DNA of 64,000 nt from Desulfosporosinus acididurans (GCF_001029285.1 NZ_LDZY01000005.1:124001-188000), one strand, 5' to 3'. Counted from the first letter of the stretch, positions 7,932 to 16,991 are shown. Notes: a model not told the origin generated them from the sequence alone. Translations and numbers: made by a program.

Positions 7932-8933
7932 CTAGCTAGCTGTACCGCTAATGTACCAGTTCGGGTGATGAACACGAGGCAAACCATTGATGCCGACAGT
8001 AACATCCACGAAAGGATTTTTCTCATTTGCGGATTTGTCTTCAATAGCTGAGAACTTACCCGGCTGAGGATTATCCATGCCACCATTCTGAAGCGCAAGA
8101 GTTGTACAGAAGTCCATACCGACCTCATTGCCTTTGCCAACGCCAACAAAACTACCCGCCGGTAAGAATTGAGTGAACGCTTTACCATCCGGGCTATACC
8201 CTTCAGCGTATACCTCAAAATTCACCTCTGGGAACAAAAGATGGAGTGCTTTAGAAATATTAGAAGCAGACAGGTTAGTCGCATAGACACTTTGCTTCAA
8301 CATGTCCATTAAGGTTGCGTTGAGAGCAAGGGCTTTAGCCACTTGATGGCTTAGATAGATGGTATCAAGAACAGCACCCGTACCGAAAAAGAGCTCTTGA
8401 AGTGCCGCGATATCCTGGGCTATGTTTTGTTCAGGGTTACTAATCCATGGCAGTGTGACTTTGTTGCTATTGGGGATCTTCATATCCACGGTGTAGTTTA
8501 CGCCATTGTCGTTGACCTGGACTTTACCATTCACCAAAGCAGACCAGCGCAGTTGCTCAACGCGAGTATCCAGCCGAGTATTAAGCTCTGTAGCACGTCG
8601 CATCACACGAAGCCGTCCGGCACGCTCGTTGTACGTACCTTCTTGTCGAGCATAGAGTAATTCTTCCTCATTGAGGCGATAGGTCTCACGCCAGTATCCT
8701 GTCGCATAGTCGCGGACGGACTGGCCGGTTAGCGTTGCCACCTTCGGCTCGGCGTTCAAAGCGTGCGGCGGTGTGATGCCGTAGGTTGCGTTGATTACGT
8801 CGACCTGAATGCGTGCAGCATAAGCCGAAACAACCGGGCAGAATTCCATGCCTCGGTATTTTGTCGGATCTGTAATGATGTTACGGACGATATGGTTAAT
8901 TTCCTGAGTTGTTGGGAACGTCAAGTTTGGCAT
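7932..8933 (-). CDS. Major capsid protein (capsid protein E family)
   Basis: 333 aa, ATG 8933 after AAGGAGGGGTAAACA. The composition and layout resemble phage capsid protein E: an early ITDPTKYRGMEFCP segment (about 17-30), a helical RMATEL-like spine region with many Arg/Glu (about 85-130), LDTIYLSHQVAKALALN (about 190-206) and a C-terminal VHHPNWYISG. It forms the icosahedral shell (HK97 fold expected). It follows the decoration and protease/scaffold genes, as in Mu-like heads. Confidence 0.85.
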   Translation of the reverse strand: MPNLTFPTTQEINHIVRNIITDPTKYRGMEFCPVVSAYAARIQVDVINATYGITPPHALNAEPKVATLTGQSVRDYATGYWRETYRLNEEELLYARQEGTYNERAGRLRVMRRATELNTRLDTRVEQLRWSALVNGKVQVNDNGVNYTVDMKIPNSNKVTLPWISNPEQNIAQDIAALQELFFGTGAVLDTIYLSHQVAKALALNATLMDMLKQSVYATNLSASNISKALHLLFPEVNFEVYAEGYSPDGKAFTQFLPAGSFVGVGKGNEVGMDFCTTLALQNGGMDNPQPGKFSAIEDKSANEKNPFVDVTVGINGLPRVHHPNWYISGTAS

Positions 8934-8946
8934 TGTTTACCCCTCC

Positions 8947-9573
8947 TTATACCACTAAAATGTTATCCGCGACACCGCCGATGGTGTAGGGAATGGACCG
9001 AGCCTTGAGATCGCTTAGGGCAATCGAATCAACTCCGACAAGCTGCGATTGAATAAACTTCCCGGCTACATAAGCGTTGGAAATCTTATTAGCAGCCGCA
9101 TCCATGACCACATCGGCCAGGATCGCAAGCGCTTTTTGAGATCCGTCAGAAACATAAAGCCAATCGTTTGCAGCCAGAGCCGCAGTCAATTCGGTTTGTA
9201 CAGTGATATTATCGCCGTTAATCGCAGTAATTGTCCCAAGGGCCTGTACTGCTCCCGTTGTTGAGCTCATTGCAGAAACTGTTTGTCCTAATTTAAATTT
9301 GCTACCGGTGTTAACCGCTACAGCAATGACCTGAGGATTTGCAGGAGCAACCGCTGCGGGAACAGTCGTACGAAGAACCGGGCGGAATAATCCATCTGCG
9401 GTACCCGCTCCAAGGATAGTTCCTTTGTCTAGATCGCCGGTATTGGGGGCAATCGTCACCGTAATTCGATCTTTGATGTGATGATCTGCATTAAGGATAA
9501 TCTGCTTATCCGAATACTGCAGGCCGTCGACTTCTCCAGGAACCGCTGGATTCCAATTTTCTGTCCAACTCAT
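8947..9573 (-). CDS. Head decoration protein
   Basis: 208 aa, ATG 9573 after GAAGGAGGTATAAC. Gly/Ala/Thr-rich beta protein with GTILGAGTADGLFRPVL (about 51-67), as in lambda gpD-type head decoration proteins (HDPD), and LADVVMDAAANK near residue 155. A middle segment (about 75-140) rich in Ala/Val/Thr is longer than in the shortest decoration proteins and may be an inserted domain. It lies between the scaffold/protease and capsid genes, the usual place for a capsid-stabilising protein. Confidence 0.78.
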   Translation of the reverse strand: MSWTENWNPAVPGEVDGLQYSDKQIILNADHHIKDRITVTIAPNTGDLDKGTILGAGTADGLFRPVLRTTVPAAVAPANPQVIAVAVNTGSKFKLGQTVSAMSSTTGAVQALGTITAINGDNITVQTELTAALAANDWLYVSDGSQKALAILADVVMDAAANKISNAYVAGKFIQSQLVGVDSIALSDLKARSIPYTIGGVADNILVV

Positions 9574-9593
9574 TTGTTATACCTCCTTCAAGA

Positions 9594-10913
9594 TTAGGCC
9601 AGTTTATAGTGGCCTTTTTCATCAACCGAGTACCCAAGCTCAGTCATGGTTTCGTCTGCCAGCTTCTTTACAGCCTCAGGGGAATCAGCCGGGGGCGGCG
9701 TGGTCTGCTCTCCTACTTGGGACAACTTAATGCGACTGGCTTCTGGAAACGCATCCAGAGAGGCATAGATCTGTTCGGAAACAGAAACTGTCTTCTCTGC
9801 CCCTTTTTCATCCGCCAGCTTGATAACCTTTTCGCCGTTATCAGATAACAAGATGAGGCGATATTGTTCCAGCACAGCGGGGGGAATACCCTTTGCTGTA
9901 TACTCAGCCAACCTGCGCTCCACTTCTGCTGTCCGAAGCTGGAATTGCGTAGTAGCAAGTTGAAACTGCATTTCTGCTAATTTAACTTGCTCAGCCGTTT
10001 GCGTAGGTGGCGTCGCGGCCGCAGGAATTCCTCCAGCGGGGGGCGTAACATCTTCCGGCTTTTTACCTGTAAAAAAGTCAGCAAGCTTTCGTAAAAAACC
10101 ATTGGTTTCTTTTTGTTGATCCAGTAAATCTTTCATCTCTTCTCCCATTTTTGGCTTTACCTCCTCATAATCAAGATAGAATGTGTCTGGCGGATCTGCC
10201 AGAGCCCGTGCCTCGGGTAAATGGGTTAGAAAAGGCTCATTCGTGAGAGCTAATGCTAAAAGCACTGCGCCTTTGAATGAGCCATCTTCTTTACTTTGAT
10301 AATTTTCTTCGTATTCGGGGCTTGCGTACTTAAAGCGTCCATTCCGGACTGCTTCTACGACTTGCGGGTTTGTCGGATCTGCCAGAGCGTACAGCACGTC
10401 TCCTTCTTGTTGGAGATCTTGAATCCATCCCTCGGACGGAACGTCACCCCAAGTATCGCCGGTTCCTTTGTTGTGACCAATTCTCACAAACGGATCTCGA
10501 CCAATTGTTTTGTCTTTAAAGTTTCGAACCATATCGTCAAACGTTTGCTGTGACATCTTAAGTACTCCATATTTGGGATGCTTCCATTCTCCGATTCGCC
10601 CGACTGGTATTTTCATCGGCCGCATATCGCTGAATTTCCGAGTAGTATCGACGCCAACTCCCAGCTCTTTCGCAGCACCTTTAAGCTTTCCGAAAGCTTC
10701 TTCCTTAGCGGACGCCGGTATTTGAGTCTGATCTAATCGTGCAAGAGCATCTTTCACATGAGCTTCATTGGGCTTTCCATCTGAATCTTTGTATGGTAGA
10801 TGTCTTAAACTTCGCGGCGTGGTCTTCCCTTCAGAATCCTTCTTCCCGCCAGGTGAGATATGGGCAAATGACGAATCAGGCAGCTTGTCTACATATTCTT
10901 TTGACCATAACAA
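9594..10913 (-). CDS. Phage I-like prohead protease/scaffold (Mu gpI family)
   Basis: About 440-458 aa. The frame is open from GTG 10970, but a better ribosome site (AAAGGAG, 10921-10930) precedes a TTG at 10913; the exact start is uncertain. Residues about 15-100 form a small helical domain (SFAHISPGGKKDSEG, KPNEAHVKDALARL) often joined to phage proteins. The centre (about 115-260) has the protease-like WKHPKYGVLKMSQQTFDDMV and GRDPFVRIGHNKG motifs. The C-terminal third is Ala/Glu/Leu-rich and coiled, as expected for a scaffold released by self-cleavage. It would process and shape the prohead. Confidence 0.82.
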   Translation of the reverse strand: MLWSKEYVDKLPDSSFAHISPGGKKDSEGKTTPRSLRHLPYKDSDGKPNEAHVKDALARLDQTQIPASAKEEAFGKLKGAAKELGVGVDTTRKFSDMRPMKIPVGRIGEWKHPKYGVLKMSQQTFDDMVRNFKDKTIGRDPFVRIGHNKGTGDTWGDVPSEGWIQDLQQEGDVLYALADPTNPQVVEAVRNGRFKYASPEYEENYQSKEDGSFKGAVLLALALTNEPFLTHLPEARALADPPDTFYLDYEEVKPKMGEEMKDLLDQQKETNGFLRKLADFFTGKKPEDVTPPAGGIPAAATPPTQTAEQVKLAEMQFQLATTQFQLRTAEVERRLAEYTAKGIPPAVLEQYRLILLSDNGEKVIKLADEKGAEKTVSVSEQIYASLDAFPEASRIKLSQVGEQTTPPPADSPEAVKKLADETMTELGYSVDEKGHYKLA

Positions 10914-10987
10914 TCGAATTTCAACTCCTTTCGAAAGGTTTTGTCCTCCTTCTATGGAATTATTAACCACAAAAGGAGGTGAGCACA

Positions 10988-11200
10988 GTGCAACGTCAAT
11001 ACGTAAATTCCACAGATATTCGTTCTATAGGGTACGACACGTTATACACAACACTTGAAATCGAATTCAATTCTGGCGGCGTATATCAATATACAGGAGT
11101 ATCAAGCGCCACTTACCAATTACTGATGACAGCATCGTCTCATGGAAAGTTCTTTCACGCTAATATTAAAAATAAATATCCGACAACAAAAATTCGCTAA
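10988..11200 (+). CDS. KTSC-domain small protein
   Basis: 70 aa, read against the late operon. GTG 10988 is chosen because AAAGGAGGT ends nine bases upstream; the GTG at 10979 lies within that site. The sequence carries the KTSC pattern: STDIRSIGYD, TLEIEFNSGGVYQYTGV and HGKFFHANIKNKYP. KTSC domains occur in phages and fused to lysyl-tRNA synthetases; the function is not known to me. Its stop overlaps the stop of the opposite gene. As a lone inverted gene between protease and minor head genes, it is a likely cargo gene (moron). Confidence 0.82.
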   Translation: MQRQYVNSTDIRSIGYDTLYTTLEIEFNSGGVYQYTGVSSATYQLLMTASSHGKFFHANIKNKYPTTKIR

Positions 11201-11373
11201 TCCCAAATAACTAAAATAACAGCAGGGCCACTTTTAGGGATACTATCAATTCTCTCAGACTCAACTCTGACCTCAAATTCTTGATAGGGCTCTGCTGTTA
11301 TTTCTTGGACTGCTTCACGATTACGCAGTTCATCGACCAAGGATTTTGTTGATATTTTACTTAAATCCGGCAT
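11197..11373 (-). CDS. Small conserved phage protein, function unknown
   Basis: 58 aa from ATG 11373, which follows AAGAGGTGGTGATAATT at good spacing. It begins MPDLSKISTKSLVDEL followed by RNREAVQEI, a start I recognise from small proteins common in clostridial prophages, and ends in a strand-rich FEVRVESERID and AVILVIWD. No catalytic residues are evident. It is convergent with the KTSC gene and separated from the MuF gene pair by a short hairpin-containing gap. Confidence 0.65.
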   Translation of the reverse strand: MPDLSKISTKSLVDELRNREAVQEITAEPYQEFEVRVESERIDSIPKSGPAVILVIWD

Positions 11374-11425
11374 AATTATCACCACCTCTTTACTTATGAT
11401 GCCCATCTTTTCTGGCAAATTAAAA

Positions 11426-11454
11426 GAGCCGCCTTTTGGCGACTCTTCTTAATC
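11426..11454 (-). terminator. Probable hairpin between DUF4926 gene and small gene
   Basis: AAGAGCCGCC and GGCGACTCTT pair around a short TTTTG loop with one bulged position, in the gap between the two small genes. On the minus strand it is followed by an A/T-rich stretch, not a clean T-run, so termination may be partial. Confidence 0.4.
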
Positions 11455-11468
11455 AAATATGCAATTTA

Positions 11469-11681
11469 TTATTGAACAAGTTTCACATCCAATGGCCCAA
11501 CAAGCGCTTGATTTACATCACTGCCATCAGATGAAACAAACTCAATCAAATACCGTAGGGGTGGCTGAAAAACTTCGAGAACAGCAGCGCGTGTTCCAGG
11601 TGCATATGTAATGACTACACCATCGCTTTTCACAACTACGTCTTTTGTAATTTCCACCACATCAAACTCCCGGATACCCAC
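11469..11681 (-). CDS. DUF4926-like small protein, candidate immunity partner
   Basis: 70 aa from GTG 11681, chosen for the GAGGTGAGCAGA just upstream and because it begins 11 bp after the MuF gene stop. The body reads FDVVEITKDVVV, then a GTRAAVLEVF and LIEFVSSDG, which is the pattern of DUF4926 proteins (a 'DVV..rGt.G.VlE.....yLVEF.d.dG' barrel). Such proteins are commonly found next to toxin-like domains of the kind fused to the upstream gene. I infer an immunity or chaperone role; nothing in the sequence proves it. Confidence 0.62.
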   Translation of the reverse strand: MGIREFDVVEITKDVVVKSDGVVITYAPGTRAAVLEVFQPPLRYLIEFVSSDGSDVNQALVGPLDVKLVQ

Positions 11682-11691
11682 TCTGCTCACC

Positions 11692-12891
11692 TCATTTCTT
11701 AATATACGCCGATATATAACGAGGTACTCCGGTATACTTAAATCGTGGATCTGCCCCGCTATCGACATTCCAAGCTGTAACTAGTTTAACCGGACGCCCT
11801 TTAAGATCGGGTACGACCATAACTACCTCATACATAGTCCCATAAGTATTCGATGACTTTTCTTTCGCCGGAAAATTGGGCAATTGTTTTCGTATAAATC
11901 TAATAAAATCATCGCTATTACTCTCGTTATATCCTAACAAACGATCAATTAATAAAGCCTTATGTGTACCTACTGGATGTAATTTATTTAAAGTATATCC
12001 AGTAATTTTGTTACGGTCAATAATAACTTTGTCATAGTTGATTAGCGCATTTGCATTGTGGGGCTTTACAGCATCAAATACCCTACCAGATGCCTTAGAC
12101 ACATCGTCAGAAACCCATCCTTTAGGCAGCGGCGCAACATTTGACCAATCCAAAGCCTCTGGAGTCATTAGCTGTGGCTGAAGTGAGCTGAACACTGGAG
12201 ATAATACACAGCGACATCGCCCATGAACTGGAGGAGTATCGGCCCCTATCTCATCTATAGGCGCTATCAGCCCATTGCGGCTAGAACATATGCTACAGGT
12301 TCGCCCGTCCATAACGGCTCGATACTGAACGTAGTCCACACCATTACCTCGATACTGCATCAGCCGGCCATGGTTGTAAGCATACGTCGTTTCCGTCGTA
12401 ACAATAAGGCTAGCACGGTTCATATTGGTCTGTAACAGGTCAGCTATTTGTTGTTCAGCCTGTGGCCTGGTAAGCTCTCCTGTTAGGTGCCCTAGCAATA
12501 CCGCCTTGACCTGGGAAACAATACTGCTTTCGACGTCACCGGCAAGCGCAATGGAGCGATTTTGTAACACCTTAATAGCGTCCTGGGGGGTAAAGTCCTT
12601 CCCCGCCGAGAAGATAATCCTCGGAAGGTCTGCCAACTTGCGGACTTTAAGGCGTTTGCAATCTTCGTCCGCATCAGCTTGGCCCATCGCGAAAGACATC
12701 GCTGAATGCTTAGCAAGAATTGACGACAAGCGCTGACCAACGCCCGTAATGTGAAATCCGTGAATAACATGTTCATCACCCCCCATCGAGATCTGAGTGA
12801 ATGCTGTATGCAACCAGCGATCATAATCACTCAAAAAATGATATTCGCTATCCATCAAGCGCTGTTTGATGTTGCGTTCCCATTCGTTCAT
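11692..12891 (-). CDS. MuF-like minor head protein with C-terminal toxin-like domain
   Basis: 399 aa, ATG 12891 overlapping the portal stop. Residues about 85-235 are the phage Mu gpF head morphogenesis domain: TETTYAYNHGRLMQY (167-180), the metal-type motif RTCSIC (about 197-202) and PVHGRCRC (221-228). Residues about 280-399 form a separate domain with LHPVGTHKALLIDRLLG, GTMYEVVMVVPD and VTAWNVDSGADPRFKYTGVPRYISAY, resembling DUF6883-type domains seen at the ends of secreted toxins. MuF proteins with C-terminal toxin domains are a described class in temperate phages. The following small gene could be its immunity gene. Head assembly role is secure; toxic activity is inferred. Confidence 0.8.
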   Translation of the reverse strand: MNEWERNIKQRLMDSEYHFLSDYDRWLHTAFTQISMGGDEHVIHGFHITGVGQRLSSILAKHSAMSFAMGQADADEDCKRLKVRKLADLPRIIFSAGKDFTPQDAIKVLQNRSIALAGDVESSIVSQVKAVLLGHLTGELTRPQAEQQIADLLQTNMNRASLIVTTETTYAYNHGRLMQYRGNGVDYVQYRAVMDGRTCSICSSRNGLIAPIDEIGADTPPVHGRCRCVLSPVFSSLQPQLMTPEALDWSNVAPLPKGWVSDDVSKASGRVFDAVKPHNANALINYDKVIIDRNKITGYTLNKLHPVGTHKALLIDRLLGYNESNSDDFIRFIRKQLPNFPAKEKSSNTYGTMYEVVMVVPDLKGRPVKLVTAWNVDSGADPRFKYTGVPRYISAYIKK

Positions 12892-14267
12892 ACCGGCGCC
12901 CCCTGAACAGCTCCGAGTTCTGGAATATCCGGCTGAGGCTTAGCAGAACCGGCAGTTTTGTCTTGCCCTGGTTCCCCGCGTGCGTAATGATTGTACTGTC
13001 CCATGAGTGCAGCCGCTTTACTCGGATCTGGCTTAGGGTCTAACTTACGTTCCGGAAAGCCGAGAGATCCGCGAACGTGGTCAAAATCTTCTTGGTGAGT
13101 AGCATCCAAGTAGCCCGCATTAGTCATCTGCATAAAAATACCAGCGATCACGTTTCGGTCTGTTTCGCTCATTTCACGTTCGGGAAATTCACCGTAATTT
13201 TTCTGAGGTCCAAAGTTCATCTCAATGAGTGGCCGCACAAGCCATTCCAAGAGTGTTTCAGTTAACCGTTTATAAATGCTGTCGAGCATCATACCATACA
13301 TGTCAAAGTGTGCTTGGCCAAGAGCATAGGAACCGGAATTCTGGCCTTCTTCGAACAAAAGTGATGGCACAAGCATTGAACGAAAAATAGCTCGGTTAAG
13401 ATAACTAATAATCCCGGTAAATGCCTCGCCAACGCCTGCCCCGGTTCCGGTTAACGTTTTAATGTCAACCTTCTGGTCGCCAGTTCCGCTTCCCATAGCT
13501 AAACCAGTACCGCTTTGAATATTCGTAAGCAGCCGAGCCATATAGTCAATCTGCTGAATGCGGTTTTCAGATCCGTCATCGTTATACGGTTTATCTGGAT
13601 CCCGAATATCATCGTTCGGGACCATAGCCGCAATTAGCGGTGTACCAAATTTATCGACCGCATTCACCCACATTTTAAGCACCGGGTCCTTTAAGAGCCA
13701 ATTCTTCCGTGCTGCTCTCAGCTGAGAAGTCCCATACCAATTGCCGAACCTCATGTTATGGCTATAAACAATACACTTATTTTTGGGAATCTTGACTGGA
13801 GAACCCGCAAACCAGCGAAACTGGGTTATCGGTTCATCTTGATCCAAGCGACCTGTTTCTTTGTCGATATTGAAAAACACTGTTCGGGGATGATATGTGG
13901 CAATGTAATCCCAGCGCATTTTAGCCCCATCAGGTTTATACACGATCTCTGAACCGCTGTAACCAGCCCAAATAGCACTAAGAATATCGGCAACTGTCTC
14001 AACGAGCGTTCCTCGCATACCCTCAAAAGACTCATTGATGAACGTTTCTATTTGCGGGTTTGACTCATTCCTGTACATATCGAGCTTATTCAGTGTCGAT
14101 AAGATCATAAACTCGATACCTGCGGCAACGGTTTCATCCGAGTCAAGCATCCTCTCGTATTCAACTACATTTGCGCTGTCTGGGTTAGCGATGGCCTTGT
14201 CAAACAGAATAAACGTTGTATAAAGCTGTGAGCCGATCTGCCCGACTATCTTACTTGGCACTGCCAA
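12888..14267 (-). CDS. Portal protein (Mu gp29 / DUF935 family)
   Basis: 459 aa, start TTG 14267 behind GGAGGCGATGGATA. Family features include DETVAAGIEFMILS (about 44-57), AIWAGYSGSEIVYKPDG (about 92-108), YHPRTVFFNID and QDEPITQFRW, then NWYGTSQLRAARKNWLLK (about 192-209). The portal ring forms the vertex through which DNA is packed and joins to the tail. It follows the terminase large subunit and precedes the MuF gene, the standard Mu/PBSX-like order. Confidence 0.9.
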   Translation of the reverse strand: MAVPSKIVGQIGSQLYTTFILFDKAIANPDSANVVEYERMLDSDETVAAGIEFMILSTLNKLDMYRNESNPQIETFINESFEGMRGTLVETVADILSAIWAGYSGSEIVYKPDGAKMRWDYIATYHPRTVFFNIDKETGRLDQDEPITQFRWFAGSPVKIPKNKCIVYSHNMRFGNWYGTSQLRAARKNWLLKDPVLKMWVNAVDKFGTPLIAAMVPNDDIRDPDKPYNDDGSENRIQQIDYMARLLTNIQSGTGLAMGSGTGDQKVDIKTLTGTGAGVGEAFTGIISYLNRAIFRSMLVPSLLFEEGQNSGSYALGQAHFDMYGMMLDSIYKRLTETLLEWLVRPLIEMNFGPQKNYGEFPEREMSETDRNVIAGIFMQMTNAGYLDATHQEDFDHVRGSLGFPERKLDPKPDPSKAAALMGQYNHYARGEPGQDKTAGSAKPQPDIPELGAVQGAPV

Positions 14268-14282
14268 TATCCATCGCCTCCT

Positions 14283-15749
14283 TTACCAATTAATCTGACT
14301 GGCCGCTGATTGACCAACAACACGGGCTACTAGACTGATACCGTTAGGTGCTACCGCTGAGAATGCATCCGACGAAGCGTCCACGTCATCATCGTGAGCA
14401 CCATCGGGGAATGATTCTAACTCGGTAAAATAGGCCTCATTCCATGGTCCTGCTAAGATTAAGACGTTTCCAGCTTGCCATTGTGATGAAAACGGCTCTG
14501 CGCGGGTTATTTTGTCACCAGAGACAGGTTTTGCTTTTACTGAATAGCCCGCTAGAAAACTAACGTATGATTCTGCCTGTTCTTTCCCTGCTTGCCCAGG
14601 ATCCTGAGGCAATCGAATTTTAGTACCCGGATATCTAAAGTAATCGGCACCGGCAGTATCTTTTACCTTTTTGCGCACGTCATTGGACTTCCAGCGGCCG
14701 TTAATCACATCAAGCACAATATATCTTCCATCATCCAATCGCCCTATCAGAACGCCAGCCGTGGCATCTGGCGAAGGATTTTCTGGAGTTGGTATACTGG
14801 CTGCTAAGTCCCAAGCTCGGCATATTCTTACGATTCTTCCAGGAACGGAAGTAACTATTGTAGCCTGCTCACGCTTGAAATACATACCTGCTGAAGGCTT
14901 GATCTTCCAGTTACCAAACAGCAATCGGCCTTTTTCCACGGAAGACAAAGCGTTAAGATTTGCCAAGTATCCGGGATCCTGTTCGAGTAAGATCTTGTTG
15001 TCATGGATCGAAGAAGCTATGAACGTGAAAGACTTTGTATCTTCAACTCTTACGCCATAGTTCTCTGCTAACTCTTCGCGTCTATCTGCCCATAAGACTT
15101 CATCGTTAATGACAATAAAATACCGGATAACGCCTGAGCGCTCCGGTATCGGATAACCATTATCATCAATCCACCAATCAATGAACTCACCAACCCATGA
15201 ATCCGCTTCAGGGTTTGTTGTAGCCCTTATATAAGGCTTAACACCGCAGGTTGAACGGTTCCGAGAAAGCATGTAAAAAAACTGCTTTTTTGTAAAGTGA
15301 GTTAATTCATCGAAGCACAAAAGGGGGACCTGACTGCCTTGCCATCCGTGAATATCTGCCTCGTACTGCAAGTGAGCAAAAGACACTTTAGCGCCTGTCG
15401 GGAAGACCATGACAGGCCTTGGTGTTAGCTTTGGTTCAGCGCCCTTTAACGGGTAAAGCTCGCAAGCATTATCCCACAGGCCACCTTCAGTCATGATCTG
15501 GTTTGAATTCCTCCGGAATATCACTGAACCAAAACGCGGATTATCAGTATGGCGCAGATTCTCAAGCAGTAAGGCATACGTCTTACCGCCGCCTGCAGCC
15601 CCGCCATATAAAGCAATGTCCGCAGTCGTGTTCAAGAACATCTCCTGCGGACCGGGTTGCGGTTTGAATTTATTTTCTTTCTCTTTTTCCTGCTCGCTAA
15701 GCTCAAGCAATTGGAGTAATTCGGTTTCTTCTTGTGATGATAATGCCAT
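14283..15749 (-). CDS. Terminase large subunit
   Basis: 488 aa, ATG 15749 after GAGGTGTCATAA. The N-terminal ATPase shows a Walker A motif GGAAGGGKT (about 49-57) and a Walker B LLCFDE (about 143-148). The C-terminal nuclease shows RAWDLAAS (about 311-318) and HDDDVDASSDAF (about 458-469), Asp-rich sites expected for RNase H-like cleavage of concatemeric DNA. It powers DNA packaging with the portal. The gene is unusually separated (about 290 bp) from the small subunit gene. Confidence 0.95.
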   Translation of the reverse strand: MALSSQEETELLQLLELSEQEKEKENKFKPQPGPQEMFLNTTADIALYGGAAGGGKTYALLLENLRHTDNPRFGSVIFRRNSNQIMTEGGLWDNACELYPLKGAEPKLTPRPVMVFPTGAKVSFAHLQYEADIHGWQGSQVPLLCFDELTHFTKKQFFYMLSRNRSTCGVKPYIRATTNPEADSWVGEFIDWWIDDNGYPIPERSGVIRYFIVINDEVLWADRREELAENYGVRVEDTKSFTFIASSIHDNKILLEQDPGYLANLNALSSVEKGRLLFGNWKIKPSAGMYFKREQATIVTSVPGRIVRICRAWDLAASIPTPENPSPDATAGVLIGRLDDGRYIVLDVINGRWKSNDVRKKVKDTAGADYFRYPGTKIRLPQDPGQAGKEQAESYVSFLAGYSVKAKPVSGDKITRAEPFSSQWQAGNVLILAGPWNEAYFTELESFPDGAHDDDVDASSDAFSAVAPNGISLVARVVGQSAASQINW

Positions 15750-15781
15750 TTATGACACCTCAAACTCTGGCAACAAAATAA

Positions 15782-15802
15782 ACCCAAGTAATTTACTTGG
15801 GT
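15782..15802 (-). terminator. Perfect inverted repeat in the terS-terL gap
   Basis: ACCCAAGTAA and TTACTTGGGT form a perfect 21-nt palindrome with one central base. Read leftward the stem is followed by TTATTTTG, so it can act as a weak terminator or attenuator between the terminase subunits. The rest of the 15,750-16,036 gap has no convincing gene; the open frames there lack ribosome sites. Confidence 0.5.
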
Positions 15803-16036
15803 CCGATAATGGCCACTATGTAAAGTAGCGTAATCATCGAATCCTGATCTAAGGCCGTATTCCTTCAAATTGGACGGTTTTAGTGTTTTTGATAAGTTAA
15901 AATAACAGCCAGTTTTAAGTGTTTCGGCAAGCATAAGCGATCTCATGTTACCTCTGAATTACTCTATTTTACTCTACTTCTTGACTGCCTATTTGAAGAC
16001 ATTTAAGGCTTAAAGTCCACGCAGGAAATACATTTT

Positions 16037-16621
16037 TTATTCCTCACGCTTGTCTATTAGCTCCTTGATTCGTTGCTCTCGCTGCTCGGTTGTCATGGCC
16101 TCAAGCTGTATTGGCCCACCATCTTTGCCGGTAAGTTCTTTTCGTTCGATAAACATGCCAAGATGCTTACCAAGTAGCTCTAAGGCTTTGTTTTTATCGC
16201 TAAAGCGTATTTCTCTTTCTACTTCTACGCCAGCTTTTGTTTGTTTAGTCTTAACTTTTATTGCTTGAATTGCTGCAAGGTCATCTTCTGATGCTCCATC
16301 TATGATGCTCCCATCTTCAGCCACAACTCTTGCAGGGTTCGCTAAGGCTATTCTAGCTAGTTCCCTTACTACTACCTCAGCATTAACGCCTGTGCGTTTG
16401 GATCGTTCTGCAAGGGCAATATCTACGTACGCACGAACGTTAAGTTTCGATAAGTTCTCGCAACCAATTTCCTTTGCTGTGTCCGGTGAATACCCAGCCC
16501 TAATCGCCGCAGCAGTCGCGTTCAAATCAATCAAATATTCTTCGACAAAACGTTGTTGCTTTGGGGTTAATGGTCTAAGCTTAGTCGTACTCTCGACTTG
16601 CTGTACTTCATTTTTTTCCAT
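16037..16621 (-). CDS. Terminase small subunit
   Basis: 194 aa, ATG 16621 after GGTGATGGGGT. Residues about 17-75 are the DNA-binding helix-turn-helix domain of the Terminase_2 family: LTPKQQRFVEEYLIDLNATAA, then AIRAGYSPDTAKEIGCENLSK. The rest is a helical oligomerisation region ending in a Gln/Glu/Arg-rich tail. It recognises the packaging site and loads the large subunit. Confidence 0.92.
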   Translation of the reverse strand: MEKNEVQQVESTTKLRPLTPKQQRFVEEYLIDLNATAAAIRAGYSPDTAKEIGCENLSKLNVRAYVDIALAERSKRTGVNAEVVVRELARIALANPARVVAEDGSIIDGASEDDLAAIQAIKVKTKQTKAGVEVEREIRFSDKNKALELLGKHLGMFIERKELTGKDGGPIQLEAMTTEQREQRIKELIDKREE

Positions 16622-16632
16622 ACCCCATCACC

Positions 16633-16836
16633 TCAACTCGAACTATAATTAATTCCTCTATTTGTTCGCATCATCATATCATAAGCCCTAAACTTTGGGC
16701 TCTCCTCGTACAGCTCATCCAGTATTGCCCGGACCGAGCAACTCGCATTCTTCCAGTTTTCACAGTTACCGCAATTAACGGCAGCCCCTTTTCTCTTTGG
16801 CGTAAAACCCACGCACGAAAAAGCCTGTTCGCCCAT
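16633..16836 (-). CDS. Small Cys-rich phage protein
   Basis: 67 aa from ATG 16836 (AAGGCGGGTG upstream). The middle holds NCGNCENWKNASCSV, so C-x2-C and two more Cys could bind a metal. It ends with MMMRTNRGINY. The family is unknown to me, though small CxxC proteins next to terS are common in clostridial prophages. The start could lie further upstream, since the frame is open to 16968, but that part runs through two terminator hairpins and is unlikely to be coding. Confidence 0.6.
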   Translation of the reverse strand: MGEQAFSCVGFTPKRKGAAVNCGNCENWKNASCSVRAILDELYEESPKFRAYDMMMRTNRGINYSSS

Positions 16837-16866
16837 CCTGCAATCACCCGCCTTAACAAATAGAAA

Positions 16867-16888
16867 AGGCGCTCCTTTCGGAACGCCT
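16867..16888 (-). terminator. Rho-independent terminator 1, end of early module
   Basis: On the minus strand AGGCGTTCC, GAAA loop, GGAGCGCCT (one mismatch) is followed by TTTTCTATTT. It should stop leftward transcripts from the replication module before the late genes. Confidence 0.8.
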
Positions 16889-16907
16889 ATAAATAGACAT
16901 GAAAATA

Positions 16908-16933
16908 GCCCTTCTGATTTCCCACAGAAGGGC
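16908..16933 (-). terminator. Rho-independent terminator 2, end of early module
   Basis: GCCCTTCTG and CAGAAGGGC form a perfect 9-bp stem with an 8-nt loop; read leftward it is followed by TATTTTC. Together with the hairpin 20 bp further on it makes a tandem terminator dividing early from late genes. Confidence 0.8.
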
Positions 16934-16991
16934 GTACTGTATACGTCAAGTATAGCATATTTTATCAACTTTATGCAAGTGATTACACAGG

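Noticed and set aside
15632-15946. Open frame of 104 codons crossing the terL start
   Set aside because: Overlaps the terminase large subunit start, no ribosome site, composition unlike a protein.
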